The notes under the pieces were generated by a model. The model saw only the letters and a program-made list of their open reading frames with translations. It was not told where the DNA came from and did no database searches. DNA of 46,743 bases from IMG/VR virus record IMGVR_UViG_3300009155_000088, positions 1 through 46,743 of that record. One strand, given 5' to 3'. A program made the position numbers and the translations under genes. This stretch comes from a virus. The first letter of the stretch is position 1. Each line of letters starts with the position of its first letter. Positions 8,507 through 16,642 of this stretch are shown piece by piece.

Positions 8507-8538
8507 AAGGGGAGTAAGGTAAAACTTGCTCCCCTTTT
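8507..8538 (+). terminator. Intrinsic terminator after the scaffold gene
   Basis: AAGGGGAGTAAG (8507-8518) pairs with CTTGCTCCCCTT (8525-8536) over a six-base loop, followed by a short T run. It would reduce read-through from the portal-scaffold unit into the capsid leader. Confidence 0.8.
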
Positions 8539-8559
8539 CATCTTCTTAAAAAAAGTTGC

Positions 8560-8588
8560 TTGACATAATAAATGGTTAGTTGCATTGT
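8560..8588 (+). promoter_or_regulatory. Possible capsid promoter
   Basis: TTGACA at 8560-8565 follows the terminator directly. No convincing -10 lies 16-18 bp downstream (CATTGT is weak). A dispersed palindrome starts 22 bp after this region, so the promoter could be controlled there. Tentative. Confidence 0.35.
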
Positions 8589-8609
8589 TCAATCAAGAGA
8601 TATACGAAA

Positions 8610-8625
8610 TTATCGTTTACGATAA
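8610..8625. repeat. Dispersed palindrome copy 4
   Basis: TTATCGTTTACGATAA at the upstream edge of the major capsid leader, downstream of a TTGACA box. Confidence 0.95.
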
Positions 8626-8800
8626 AATTAGTGATTCAGCCGCACTCTGGCTGGCGAGTTTTCGACCTCGCATGAAAAACGATTTCTGGACAGAAGAAAC
8701 TCTGGGTTGAGTCCAGCAGAGGAAACCAAGCACTCGCTTGCTATTCCTATGTGGCATAGTTTAGCGGTGCAAAACTAAACTAAACCAAAACTTAAATAAA
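8626..8800 (+). promoter_or_regulatory. Structured 5' leader of the capsid gene
   Basis: A 175-base untranslated region with six local hairpins: CAGCC/GGCTG (8637/8649), GCGAG/CTCGC (8654/8667), CTGGAC/GTCCAG (8686/8711), CAAGC/GCTTG (8727/8736), CTATG/CATAG (8747/8755) and GTTTAG/CTAAAC (8759/8775). The last 20 bases before the ATG are A-rich and unstructured. It probably stabilises or boosts translation of the abundant capsid message (inference). Confidence 0.5.
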
Positions 8801-10210
8801 ATGTCAGATCAATTGTATTTCAATTCATGTGCTGAGATTGATAGTTTCTTCCGCGAGGGCCGCGAGTATTTCAACGACCTTTATGTAAAGAAGCTCGTCA
8901 CCAACTCTGCATATTTCACACGTTTCGAGGAGCAAGCATGGCCTCTTAACCACACAACCGAGCAGAAAGCATTCCGCTTTGGCCGTGGATTCCACGATCC
9001 TTGCGCTCCTTTCCGCACGATCACCGACACCTATTGCGAGACTGATTCTTGCGACAGCAAACCAGAAGTCATTCAGCGTCCCGGTACAGAGAGCTACGTT
9101 TTTGAGCTTCTCCGTAAAGAGATGACCACTGACTGGATTTGTGTTGAGAGCCTTCTCTATCGTCTCTTCCCCGCTGAAGAAATCCTTCAGTTCGAGGAGT
9201 CGAATGCTCGCATCACCAAGAACGTCCACGAAGAGTTCCTTCGTTCCAACTACATCGGTGGTTCTGGACACAAATGGATGGGCATCACCACAGATGACGG
9301 CACTTATTGTGGACTCGTTGATGACGGAGCATGGTATGTTCCTGAGCATACGCTCAACAACGAAGCCGGTTACGACCTTTGCGCCCTTCGCGTTAAGCTC
9401 GCTCCTGCTGACCTCAACAAGATTGCTTATCTTTCGCTTGATATGCTCGACGATGCACTCGTTGACCTGCAAGACGAAGATGACGCTTTCCGCCTTGATC
9501 TCCAAGACGCAACTGGTCAGCCTTTGCTCGACATCATCATCCCCGATCCTCAAGTTGGCCGTGCGCTTTACTTCCAAGCCAAGCGCAACAATGGTTACTG
9601 GGATGCAAACACTGACTTCGATGAACGTCTCACACGTCTGAAGCTCGGAATCAACCGCATCATTGGCGACTACGCCTTTGGATACGACATCAACTCCGCT
9701 CGCTTCAACGCTGACACTGCATTCAACGCTAGTCTCGGTGCTTTCAACGAAGCTGATCCTGCAACATGGGCGCGTCTCGTTCGCGTTCCTCGTTACATCA
9801 AGACTGTTCTTGAAAACGGATGCGCTTACATTCCTAACCGCGCTTACCGCACTGCCGACTTCGGCATCTCGGTTGCTATGGTAAACAAGGCAATGTGCAA
9901 ATGGACAATGCCATCCTCGACTGGATACGGCCAAGCCCAACAAATGACCCAGAACTACGCTGGCGATTGGGAGTGGAAGAATCCAGATTGGGAGTGCAAC
10001 CGCTGGCGCAAAACGGGCTTCTATCAAGCTCAGTTCCGTCTCGCTGCACAGGTCAAAGACCCAACCATCATGCACTCGTTCTTGCATCGCCTGCCACAAA
10101 GCAAAAACCTCTACGGTTCCTGCTGCCCCGTGCAGAGCTACATCGTTCCTGAGAACAATCAGGATTGCTATAGCTGCGCTGGTGTGGGTGACATCGTTGT
10201 GCCTTCCTAA
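8801..10210 (+). CDS. Major capsid protein (469 aa)
   Basis: Called from position after the scaffold, its own leader and promoter region, a GC-richer, more biased codon choice than its neighbours, and a length typical of HK97-fold capsid proteins. It opens MSDQLYFNSCAEIDSFFREG and is rich in Tyr, Asp, Asn and Trp. It holds 14 cysteines, including CETDSC, a CC pair and CYSC near the C-terminus, which is unusual for a capsid protein and could allow disulphide or metal cross-links. A perfect 10-bp hairpin follows the stop. Strong synonymous bias leaves a long antisense open frame, which I treat as a shadow. Confidence 0.75.
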   Translation: MSDQLYFNSCAEIDSFFREGREYFNDLYVKKLVTNSAYFTRFEEQAWPLNHTTEQKAFRFGRGFHDPCAPFRTITDTYCETDSCDSKPEVIQRPGTESYVFELLRKEMTTDWICVESLLYRLFPAEEILQFEESNARITKNVHEEFLRSNYIGGSGHKWMGITTDDGTYCGLVDDGAWYVPEHTLNNEAGYDLCALRVKLAPADLNKIAYLSLDMLDDALVDLQDEDDAFRLDLQDATGQPLLDIIIPDPQVGRALYFQAKRNNGYWDANTDFDERLTRLKLGINRIIGDYAFGYDINSARFNADTAFNASLGAFNEADPATWARLVRVPRYIKTVLENGCAYIPNRAYRTADFGISVAMVNKAMCKWTMPSSTGYGQAQQMTQNYAGDWEWKNPDWECNRWRKTGFYQAQFRLAAQVKDPTIMHSFLHRLPQSKNLYGSCCPVQSYIVPENNQDCYSCAGVGDIVVPS

Positions 10211-10218
10211 GTTAAACA

Positions 10219-10245
10219 GGGGAGAGGCTATTAAAGCCTCTCCCC
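10219..10245 (+). terminator. Perfect hairpin after the capsid gene
   Basis: GGGGAGAGGC pairs with GCCTCTCCCC over a seven-base loop. No T run follows, so it is more likely a 3' stabiliser or processing signal, or only a partial terminator. Confidence 0.6.
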
Positions 10246-10264
10246 ACAACCTTAAATAAAATAT

Positions 10265-10879
10265 ATGTCTAATTCTCGACCACTCGCTTATGATCGTGTC
10301 AACTTGTTTGGCCCGACTCCTATTAACCTACTCGCTACTGGAGACGCTGAACTCTTGGTTCTTAACGATCAAGACACTAAGTTCTTTCCAACCAGCATTG
10401 TTTTGGAAACTGCTTACGCTCGTGGAACCACTGCTACCGACCCAATTGTGGTCGTTGATAATGGAACCTCTGGCGAAAACATGACCTCTTCGCTGACCAT
10501 CACGGACGCTCTTGATAACCAAGGCCGCTACAATCCTCTTGCGCTTGTTGCTAATCCTTATGTTATCGAAGGAACCCGTAAACTTCGCTTGGTGAAATCC
10601 ACTGTTGGACTCGGACAAGCTACAGCTACCCGCGCTCGCACTTCGGGGATTGCTACAATCGTTACTGGTGCTGCTCATGGTTTTACCACAGGCGACACGA
10701 TCACGATTGCCAGCATGACCGACACCACGTTCAATGATGTGCAGGCTGAAGTTACTGTCGTTAACTCGACCACCTTCACCTATGCAAACGCTGGCGTGAA
10801 TGTTGTCTCTGGTGCTGATACTGCTGGACGTGTTGGCGCACTCTATGTGAATGCCTACGTTGTCGGTATCTACTACTAA
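10265..10879 (+). CDS. Probable head decoration or minor capsid protein (204 aa)
   Basis: Beta-rich, Thr/Ala/Val-rich protein directly after the capsid gene. The C-terminal half has a domain pattern widespread in phage virion proteins: GIATIVTGAAHGFTTGDTIT then DTTFNDVQAEVTVVNSTTFTY, an immunoglobulin- or FCCH-like beta module. The N-terminal half (LLATGDAELLVLNDQDTKFF) resembles small capsid-associated proteins. It ends just before a strong terminator, so it forms a two-gene unit with the capsid protein. Decoration is an inference. Confidence 0.6.
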   Translation: MSNSRPLAYDRVNLFGPTPINLLATGDAELLVLNDQDTKFFPTSIVLETAYARGTTATDPIVVVDNGTSGENMTSSLTITDALDNQGRYNPLALVANPYVIEGTRKLRLVKSTVGLGQATATRARTSGIATIVTGAAHGFTTGDTITIASMTDTTFNDVQAEVTVVNSTTFTYANAGVNVVSGADTAGRVGALYVNAYVVGIYY

Positions 10880-10890
10880 ACCTCAACTTT

Positions 10891-10930
10891 GGGTGGGGAA
10901 GTAAATACTTCCTCACCCTAACCTTTTTTT
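10891..10930 (+). terminator. Strong intrinsic terminator after the capsid unit
   Basis: GGGTGGGGAAGTA pairs with TACTTCCTCACCC (one G-T) over AA, followed by ACC and seven T. Confidence 0.85.
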
Positions 10931-10934
10931 AATT

Positions 10935-11201
10935 ATGGCTTGCTTTACTGATCTTGACTACCGCAATAAATCCTACCCTTTTGTTCAAACAATCGCCGCC
11001 GCTGCCGGCATTGATTCAATTTCTTATGGCTGCTATGACGCAGCAAGTGATGCTTCTAAGCTCTATCAATTTTACGTTGGACTTGCAACTATTGGTGAAC
11101 TGACACCAGTTACCGAGAATTGCTTTGTTCAAAAAACTGAAGACCAGCAATACTTTCTCACTAATGAAGCTCTTGCTGCCGCCCTTCCACCAGTTGGCTA
11201 A
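10935..11201 (+). CDS. Hypothetical small protein (88 aa)
   Basis: Starts five bases after the T run of the preceding terminator, without a Shine-Dalgarno. MACFTDLDYRNKSYPF leads into a compact alpha/beta sequence with two Cys in the first half. Not recognised. Position among head and fibre genes suggests a small virion or adaptor protein. Confidence 0.65.
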   Translation: MACFTDLDYRNKSYPFVQTIAAAAGIDSISYGCYDAASDASKLYQFYVGLATIGELTPVTENCFVQKTEDQQYFLTNEALAAALPPVG

Positions 11202-11217
11202 TTATCGTAACCGATAA
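11202..11217. repeat. Dispersed palindrome copy 5
   Basis: TTATCGTAACCGATAA. Begins right after a stop codon and ends six bases before the next ATG. Confidence 0.95.
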
Positions 11218-11223
11218 AATATT

Positions 11224-11490
11224 ATGGCACTCACTCAACCCTGCTTCATTAGTCTAACTCCAGATCAACAGAATTTCAATATCTATGAGCAATTGAAACA
11301 AGTTACTGGATTCGACATACCGCCGTATGACGAGATTGACATCACCTACTATGGGGCCACAAATAATATTGCAACTGTTCTGTATAAAAATGCAGGAGTC
11401 TTAGTGGCTACACTAACGCTTGAGTATGCCACTCAACCTCCAACAGTAAACGACACAAACTTGGTAAAAATAACAATTACTTACCCATAG
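11224..11490 (+). CDS. Hypothetical small beta-rich protein (88 aa)
   Basis: MALTQPCFISLTPDQQNFNI leads into alternating hydrophobic strands (VLYKNAGVLVATLTLEY). Ends one base before the fibre gene. No recognised family; a fibre-attachment or neck protein is possible from position. A dispersed palindrome lies just before its start. Confidence 0.65.
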   Translation: MALTQPCFISLTPDQQNFNIYEQLKQVTGFDIPPYDEIDITYYGATNNIATVLYKNAGVLVATLTLEYATQPPTVNDTNLVKITITYP

Positions 11491-11491
11491 T

Positions 11492-13426
11492 ATGGCATAC
11501 AAATTCAATCCATTTACAGGTAAACTTGATATTGCAGGTGGCGGTGGTGGGGCTGGAACAGTCACCAGCATTACGGCAGGAACAGGACTGACTGGTGGAA
11601 CCATTACTACTTCTGGAACCATTGCAATTGATAGCACAGTAGTTGTAAAAGACGCTAACAATAATATTTCAGCAAATGCGTTCTTTAACAATCTTGCAAC
11701 AATTACTGCATCTGGAACTCAAGTTGTTTTAACCGCTGCATCCGCACCTGTTTCGCTTGTTACTGGGTCTGGTGGACAAACAATTAAATTGCCAGATGCA
11801 ACTACACTTACAAAAGGAACAATTTTTAGTTTCAACAACAATCAAAGTTCTGGTGCAATATTGGTAAATAACAACTCCAATACTCTTGTTGTTTCCATTC
11901 CATCTGGTGGATATGTAACAGTTGTTTTGCTTGATAATGCAACGGCAGCAGGAACTTGGGATAGGCACGATCAGTCTCCAGCAAATGTTTCATGGTCAAC
12001 CAATACATTTGATTATCCCGGATCAATTACTTCAGCTACTTGGAATGGAAATACTGTTGCTGCAAATCGAGGTGGCACAGGTCAATCTTCACCATTTGTT
12101 GCTGGTGGAGTAGCCTATGGTTCTACAACTTCAGCATTGGGTGTAACTCCTATTGGAACTGCTGGTCAAGTATTAACTTCTGCTGGTGCAGGAACTCCCA
12201 CATGGACAACTCCTACAACTGGGACTGTAACGTCTGTTACAGGAACTTCGCCAATAGCATCGTCTGGCGGCGCAACTCCCGCGATTAGTATTGCAAACGC
12301 AGCGGCAGATGGAACAACAAAAGGTGCGGCTGCTTTTAATGCTTCTGATTTTGACGCAACGGCAGGAGTAATTAGCATCGACTATACCAATGGGCAGGCA
12401 GCAAGCGGAAGCACTAAAGGATTTCTTACTTCTACGGATTGGACTACCTTTAACAGCAAGCAAGCAACAATCACAACTGGTTCAGTTGATAATGCTATTC
12501 TCCGCGCAGATGGAACTGGTGGAGCAACATTGCAAAATAGTGATCTTAACATTGATGATGCTACTGTTTCTACTCAAGCAAATGTTGCTATCACCAATCA
12601 GCATTCTGGACAGGCTAATTCCGCACTTGTTCTAACACCGAAAGGCAATGGCGCATTGGTTGCTGGGCCGAAACCCGATGGAACTGTTACAGGTGGGAAT
12701 GCAAGAGGCATATATGCGGTTGATTTGCAAATAGCTCGTGGACTAAGTACAAAAATTGCTAGTGGCCCATATGCATTTACAGTAGGTATAGATAACCTAG
12801 CAGCAAATTTTCATTCAATAGCACTTGGTTATAATAATTTGGCAACAGGAGTTGCATCTACTGCATTAGGAGCCTTTAATTCTGCATCAGGTAATGGTTC
12901 GTTTGCCGCAGGAACATTCAGTTCAAGTTCAGGAGGGAACGTAGCGAGCGCAAGCGGGACATCATGTCCCGGCGGATTCCGCGCACAAGCTGACAGATAC
13001 GGACAATTTGCATACGCGAATGGCTCATTCTCCGCAGCAGGTGACGCACAACGAGAAAGGTTTGTCCTTCGTTGCAAAACAACAACGAACACTGGAGTTG
13101 AAATGGCTTTAGATGGAGCAACAACTTATCTTGGGATTCCATCTGGAAAAGTAATTTCAATGACGATTAACATTTCTGGAATTAAATCAGATGGCACTGC
13201 CGTTGCTCACTATGTTAGACAATATGCAGTAAAAAATGTTAGTGGCACTTCAACTCAAGTTTACGCTCCAGTAACTATCGGTTCAGATAACGCGGCGGGA
13301 ACTATTATTGCATTATCTGTAAGTGACGCTGATGATACCCTCCGAATTTTAGTAACAGGAATTGCTTCAGAAACATGGCGTTGGGTTGCTTCGGTTGACG
13401 CAGTAGAAATCGCATACGGAACATAA
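11492..13426 (+). CDS. Tail fibre protein with YadA-like repeats (644 aa)
   Basis: Long fibrous protein. It contains GTVTSITAGTGLTGG and GTVTSVTGTSPIASSGG repeats, the ANRGGTGQSS linker found in many phage fibres, then a YadA-type head stretch near residues 435-475 (ALGYNNLATGVASTALG, SASGNGSFAAG). The last 150 residues form a widespread fibre-tip module (RAQADRYGQFAYANGSF, FVLRCKTTTN, VSDADDTLRILVTG, WRWVASVDAVEIAYG). The DNA for the tip start, about 12930-13080, is GC-richer than its surroundings, suggesting modular exchange. It should trimerise and bind a surface receptor. Confidence 0.8.
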   Translation: MAYKFNPFTGKLDIAGGGGGAGTVTSITAGTGLTGGTITTSGTIAIDSTVVVKDANNNISANAFFNNLATITASGTQVVLTAASAPVSLVTGSGGQTIKLPDATTLTKGTIFSFNNNQSSGAILVNNNSNTLVVSIPSGGYVTVVLLDNATAAGTWDRHDQSPANVSWSTNTFDYPGSITSATWNGNTVAANRGGTGQSSPFVAGGVAYGSTTSALGVTPIGTAGQVLTSAGAGTPTWTTPTTGTVTSVTGTSPIASSGGATPAISIANAAADGTTKGAAAFNASDFDATAGVISIDYTNGQAASGSTKGFLTSTDWTTFNSKQATITTGSVDNAILRADGTGGATLQNSDLNIDDATVSTQANVAITNQHSGQANSALVLTPKGNGALVAGPKPDGTVTGGNARGIYAVDLQIARGLSTKIASGPYAFTVGIDNLAANFHSIALGYNNLATGVASTALGAFNSASGNGSFAAGTFSSSSGGNVASASGTSCPGGFRAQADRYGQFAYANGSFSAAGDAQRERFVLRCKTTTNTGVEMALDGATTYLGIPSGKVISMTINISGIKSDGTAVAHYVRQYAVKNVSGTSTQVYAPVTIGSDNAAGTIIALSVSDADDTLRILVTGIASETWRWVASVDAVEIAYGT

Positions 13427-13430
13427 TTTT

Positions 13431-13676
13431 ATGCTTAAAACATACGGACTAATATTTCCAAACGGAGACAAGTATCTTGCTAGTGTTTGCTTGGACGACG
13501 AAGGCAATCCTCGGATTGATACAATTCGCCCATATCCAATTCCCGAAAATTGGGTTGATCCAACCCTTGTTGAACTTGTAAAAATCGAATGCCCCGGAGA
13601 CGAAGCAGACTACGAACCATTCCTTGTTTGGTTTGATGATCGGGTTGAACGTCAGTGGAAACAAATAACTAATTAA
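13431..13676 (+). CDS. Small acidic protein after the fibre (81 aa)
   Basis: MLKTYGLIFPNGDKYLASV continues as an acidic, Pro- and Trp-containing sequence ending DDRVERQWKQITN. Small acidic proteins just after a fibre gene are often fibre-folding chaperones; that role is inferred from position. No catalytic motif. Confidence 0.6.
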   Translation: MLKTYGLIFPNGDKYLASVCLDDEGNPRIDTIRPYPIPENWVDPTLVELVKIECPGDEADYEPFLVWFDDRVERQWKQITN

Positions 13677-13681
13677 ACATT

Positions 13682-14668
13682 ATGGCATCACCAGACAGAA
13701 ACTTTGCGAACTCAGCTATCTTTACACAGACGGCAAGCGGAACAACCCCAAATGCTGGAGACAACTCGCTGTATTTTAAATCAGATGATAAAGTTTATTC
13801 CAAAAACTCCAGTGGCGTAGAAACTCAAATTACACCAGCAACAGATGTTCAGGTTTTTTCAACTGTTGGAACATTCACATGGACAAAACCAACAAACGCT
13901 AAATCCGTAAATGTTCAACTTTTTGGCGGTGGCGGTGGCGGTGGGGGTGGCAGAAAAGACCCTGCGGCAATTACAACTAAATCTGGCGGTGGCGGTGGCG
14001 GAGGTGGTGGATATTTAAATATCACAATACCTGCGTCAGTTCTTTCTGCGTCTGAATCTGTTACAATTGGAGCAGGAGGAACCTCAGGAAGCGGCATTAC
14101 TTCTCCAACAGGAGGTGGTGGTGATGGGGGAAGTGGAGGAACAACCACATTCAAATCTTTGTTGTGTTTAGGTGGAACTGGCGGAAGTGGCGGAACTAAA
14201 ACATTAGGCAATGCCGGAAACGGAATTTTGAATGCACACGATGCAGGCGCTAGTTCTATTAGTCAAAATGCTGGCAATGGTTTCCCGCCACAAACCAATT
14301 CGCAAACTCAATTTGGCGGGTGCGGTGGAGGTGCGGGAGGTGGAATATCTGTTGCTTCAGTTGCGTTTATGGGAGGGAATGGAGGTCGATCAAATGTGTT
14401 AAACTATAGTGGAGGAGCGGGAGGAGCAGCCACAGGAGTTGCAGGGACAGCAGGAACATCAAATACTTCTGCATCAAGTGGATTATTCGCAGTAGGTTCT
14501 GGCGGTGGAGGAGGAGGTGCTGGTCTTGCCGTATCAGGAGGAGCAGGTGGGGCCGGAGGATTTCCCGCAGGAGGTGGCGGGGGCGGTGGAGCCACTGAAA
14601 CTGGAACGACATCTGGAGCAGGAGGAGTAGGTGGAGATGGCATGGCAATCATAACAACTTATTTTTAA
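13682..14668 (+). CDS. Glycine-rich tail adhesin (328 aa)
   Basis: After a short N-terminal domain (SPDRNFANSAIFTQTASGTT) comes the beta motif FSTVGTFTWTKPTNAKSVNV, then many Gly runs of four to nine residues alternating with variable loops. This polyglycine architecture is typical of phage receptor-binding tips such as T-even gp38-type adhesins. Loops between the glycine runs would set host range. It ends two bases before the lysis cassette. The Gly-coding DNA is internally repetitive and prone to slippage. Confidence 0.7.
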   Translation: MASPDRNFANSAIFTQTASGTTPNAGDNSLYFKSDDKVYSKNSSGVETQITPATDVQVFSTVGTFTWTKPTNAKSVNVQLFGGGGGGGGGRKDPAAITTKSGGGGGGGGGYLNITIPASVLSASESVTIGAGGTSGSGITSPTGGGGDGGSGGTTTFKSLLCLGGTGGSGGTKTLGNAGNGILNAHDAGASSISQNAGNGFPPQTNSQTQFGGCGGGAGGGISVASVAFMGGNGGRSNVLNYSGGAGGAATGVAGTAGTSNTSASSGLFAVGSGGGGGGAGLAVSGGAGGAGGFPAGGGGGGGATETGTTSGAGGVGGDGMAIITTYF

Positions 14669-14670
14669 CA

Positions 14671-14853
14671 ATGGATACTCACTCATTTAACGCAAGCATG
14701 ACTGGAATTATAGCAACTGCTACATCAGTTGGTATTTCATTTTTGCCAGAGGTAGAGGCTTGGCTACGGATTGCATCTTTGATAGTTGGTATCGTAGTAG
14801 GTATTGGATCGATTATCGTTCTCTACAAAAACTACAATAAAAATGAACCCTAA
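14671..14853 (+). CDS. Small membrane protein, holin-like (60 aa)
   Basis: Two hydrophobic segments (about residues 11-25 and 32-53, the latter RIASLIVGIVVGIGSIIVLY) and a basic, Asn-rich tail. First gene of the lysis cassette, overlapped by the lipoprotein gene by 11 bp. Either it or the 56-aa protein downstream is the holin; having two small membrane proteins is common (holin and antiholin). Confidence 0.6.
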   Translation: MDTHSFNASMTGIIATATSVGISFLPEVEAWLRIASLIVGIVVGIGSIIVLYKNYNKNEP

Positions 14854-15001
14854 AAAAATTGCACTTTGGATGGTTTTAATATCATTCGCTTTTCTTGCAA
14901 TGGCATTTTTTACAGGATGCGAGACACTTGGAATTTCTTTACAGACAGATTACGGCAGACTCACTTATGAGTTACCAGAACCAAAAGGAACAAAAAAATG
15001 A
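14843..15001 (+). CDS. Small lipoprotein, spanin-like (52 aa)
   Basis: MNPKKIALWMVLISFAFLAM gives a Lys-Lys start and hydrophobic core ending FFTGC, an acceptable lipobox with the lipidated Cys near residue 26. The remainder is a short polar tail (TDYGRLTYELPEPKGTKK). Small outer-membrane lipoproteins in lysis cassettes act as o-spanins in hosts with an outer membrane; this would imply a Gram-negative-type envelope. I start at the ATG after the upstream stop rather than an earlier in-frame ATG that would spoil the signal peptide. Its stop overlaps the next start (ATGA). Confidence 0.6.
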   Translation: MNPKKIALWMVLISFAFLAMAFFTGCETLGISLQTDYGRLTYELPEPKGTKK

Positions 15002-15168
15002 AAATTGTAAATATACTATTGGAACGCTTGTCAGAGAATAGCACATGGCGCGGATTGATTCTAATTGCTACAGCAATCGGAGTTAAACTTGAACCAGAAC
15101 TTCAAGAGTCCATCATTGTCGCAGGACTTGGCCTTGTGGGACTCATCAATGTAGTTCGTAAAGGCTAA
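14998..15168 (+). CDS. Putative holin (56 aa)
   Basis: Too short for ordinary gene finding but convincing. ATGA overlap with the lipoprotein gene, TAATG overlap with the lysin gene, and a typical small-holin layout: amphipathic start (KIVNILLERLSENSTWRG), first hydrophobic helix (LILIATAIGV), a Pro-Glu turn, second helix (SIIVAGLGLVGLINVV) and a basic end (RKG). The STWRG motif before the first helix recurs in many small phage holins. Confidence 0.65.
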   Translation: MKIVNILLERLSENSTWRGLILIATAIGVKLEPELQESIIVAGLGLVGLINVVRKG

Positions 15169-15707
15169 TGGTTCCAAACTCCAGACCGCAGCAGGCAAAA
15201 GAAAAAACCCTTGCAATGGTTATCAAAGCAGGGATAGAGGATCGTGTTGCGCTGGTAGGGATTAGAGGATACTACTCTGAAACATTCGCTCCATCTGGAA
15301 ACAATCGGGGAATTTATGATGATGCGATTATTTTATTATCCCCTTCTGTTCACGCTACGTTTAACGCTAATACCGATCCTTCTGTTTTTAGAAAAGGCAT
15401 TTCGGTGCTTCAAACGGGCGTTCACCGCTTTCGTAAGGGGAATCATGGCATTAGTAAGCCCGGAGGCGGCTATCCAGCACTGCGACCTTCTAACGCCAAA
15501 GAGGAGCTTCCTGTTAGGCGAGACGGAATGGGAGACGATATGGGTGTCGCTATCAACATTCATAAGGGAGGATACAACTCAACCTCCTCCGAGGGGTGTC
15601 AAACAATCTACCCCGCGCAATGGGATGGATTCATAAATCTCGTTTATTCAGAAATGAGTAGATACAACCAAAAAACAATACCATACCTATTAACGGAATT
15701 ATCGTAA
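15168..15707 (+). CDS. Putative endolysin, YkuD/L,D-transpeptidase-like (179 aa)
   Basis: Last gene of the lysis cassette, so expected to attack peptidoglycan. The C-terminal part has INIHKGGYN then SSEGCQTI, with His near 132 and Cys near 144. The His...Ser-x-Gly-Cys arrangement matches the catalytic motif of YkuD-type cysteine L,D-transpeptidase folds. No lysozyme Glu or amidase zinc motif is apparent. An N-terminal region with GIRGYYSETF and NNRGIYDDAI surrounds the substrate cleft in similar phage proteins. Its stop codon is inside a copy of the dispersed palindrome (Leu-Ser-stop). The enzyme class is tentative. Confidence 0.5.
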   Translation: MVPNSRPQQAKEKTLAMVIKAGIEDRVALVGIRGYYSETFAPSGNNRGIYDDAIILLSPSVHATFNANTDPSVFRKGISVLQTGVHRFRKGNHGISKPGGGYPALRPSNAKEELPVRRDGMGDDMGVAINIHKGGYNSTSSEGCQTIYPAQWDGFINLVYSEMSRYNQKTIPYLLTELS

Positions 15708-15714
15708 ACGATAA
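15699..15714. repeat. Dispersed palindrome copy 6
   Basis: TTATCGTAAACGATAA. Gives the lysin gene its stop codon and ends two bases before the metallophosphoesterase ATG. Confidence 0.95.
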
Positions 15715-15716
15715 AT

Positions 15717-16610
15717 ATGAAAACATCGAAATGGAACTTCAAAGAAGTTAGCAGAAATGTACACGTTATTGAAATACACCTCCCTAAAGTTGGGGATGAG
15801 CAATGGGTCTTATTGCAAAGTGACGTGCATTGGGACAATCCAATGTGTGACAGAGCAAAATTTAAAAAGCATTTAGACTTAGCCTTGGAACGAAACGCAC
15901 CTGTAATTGATGTAGGAGATTTTTTCTGTGCAATGCAGGGAAAGTACGACAAGAGAAGCCATAAGAAAGATTTGCTTCCAGAACACGCAACTGGAAACTA
16001 TTTAGATTCGTTGGTAGAAACTGCTGCTAAATTCCTAGCTCCGTATAATAAGATTTTAACTATTAGAGCGGCAGGAAATCATGAGGGTTCAATCCAAAAA
16101 AACCACGAGACTGATCTTTGTGAGAGACTTGCAGAAAGATTAAGAAGCAATAAAGGTATAGCTCGCAGAGGTGGGTATAGTGGTTTTGTAAGGTTTTCTT
16201 TATACACCAATAAAACCGAAAGAGGATTATCTGGAACTCAAGGATATAAACTTTGGTACTTTCATGGCAGCGGTGGCGGTGGGCCAGTAACTCGTGGCGT
16301 TATCCAAACAAACAGACAAGCTGTGTATGTTGCTGATGCTGATTTTGTTGTAACGGGTCACACGCACGACTCATTTTCATTGCCAATCCAACGGATCAAA
16401 TTAAATCACCACGATGCTATTGAGCAATTTCGACAAACTCATATTAAGGTTGGTGGATACAAAGAAGAATTTACAGACGGGTATGGTGGATGGCACGTTG
16501 AGCGGGGTGCCCCACCTAAACCAACAGGTGCATATTGGATTAGGTTTTATAGAGCAAAATCTGAAAGTGGTAAAAATAATTACGACTACGAAATTATTGA
16601 AGCTAAATAA
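15717..16610 (+). CDS. Calcineurin-like metallophosphoesterase (297 aa)
   Basis: All metal-site motifs of the family are present in order: SDVHWD (Asp 36, His 38), GDFF (Asp 68), GNHE (120-123), YFHG (His 183) and GHTH (214-217). Such two-metal enzymes hydrolyse phosphomono- or diesters, including nucleic acids and cyclic nucleotides; the substrate here is unknown. It interrupts the lysis-to-tail gene order and is bracketed by two palindrome copies, with its own terminal promoter-like region, so it looks like an inserted accessory (moron-type) gene. Countering a nucleotide-signalling defence is possible but only a guess. Confidence 0.85.
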   Translation: MKTSKWNFKEVSRNVHVIEIHLPKVGDEQWVLLQSDVHWDNPMCDRAKFKKHLDLALERNAPVIDVGDFFCAMQGKYDKRSHKKDLLPEHATGNYLDSLVETAAKFLAPYNKILTIRAAGNHEGSIQKNHETDLCERLAERLRSNKGIARRGGYSGFVRFSLYTNKTERGLSGTQGYKLWYFHGSGGGGPVTRGVIQTNRQAVYVADADFVVTGHTHDSFSLPIQRIKLNHHDAIEQFRQTHIKVGGYKEEFTDGYGGWHVERGAPPKPTGAYWIRFYRAKSESGKNNYDYEIIEAK

Positions 16611-16613
16611 CCA

Positions 16614-16642
16614 TTGACAAAAACCTAAATATCGTTAACGAT
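16614..16642 (+). promoter_or_regulatory. Possible promoter before the fibre group
   Basis: TTGACA at 16614-16619, 17-bp spacer, AACGAT at 16637-16642 (weak -10), lying inside a palindrome copy. A protein on the palindrome would block it. Confidence 0.4.

Noticed and set aside
8825-10249. A 474-codon leftward open frame antisense to the capsid gene
   Set aside because: It mirrors the capsid frame through its biased codon use, has low-complexity Val/Ser/Glu-rich sequence without domains, and no start signal; the capsid frame is clearly the real one.
13275-13290. CTATCGGTTCAGATAA, a possible 32nd palindrome
   Set aside because: One core mismatch inside a fibre gene; could be chance, so not counted.
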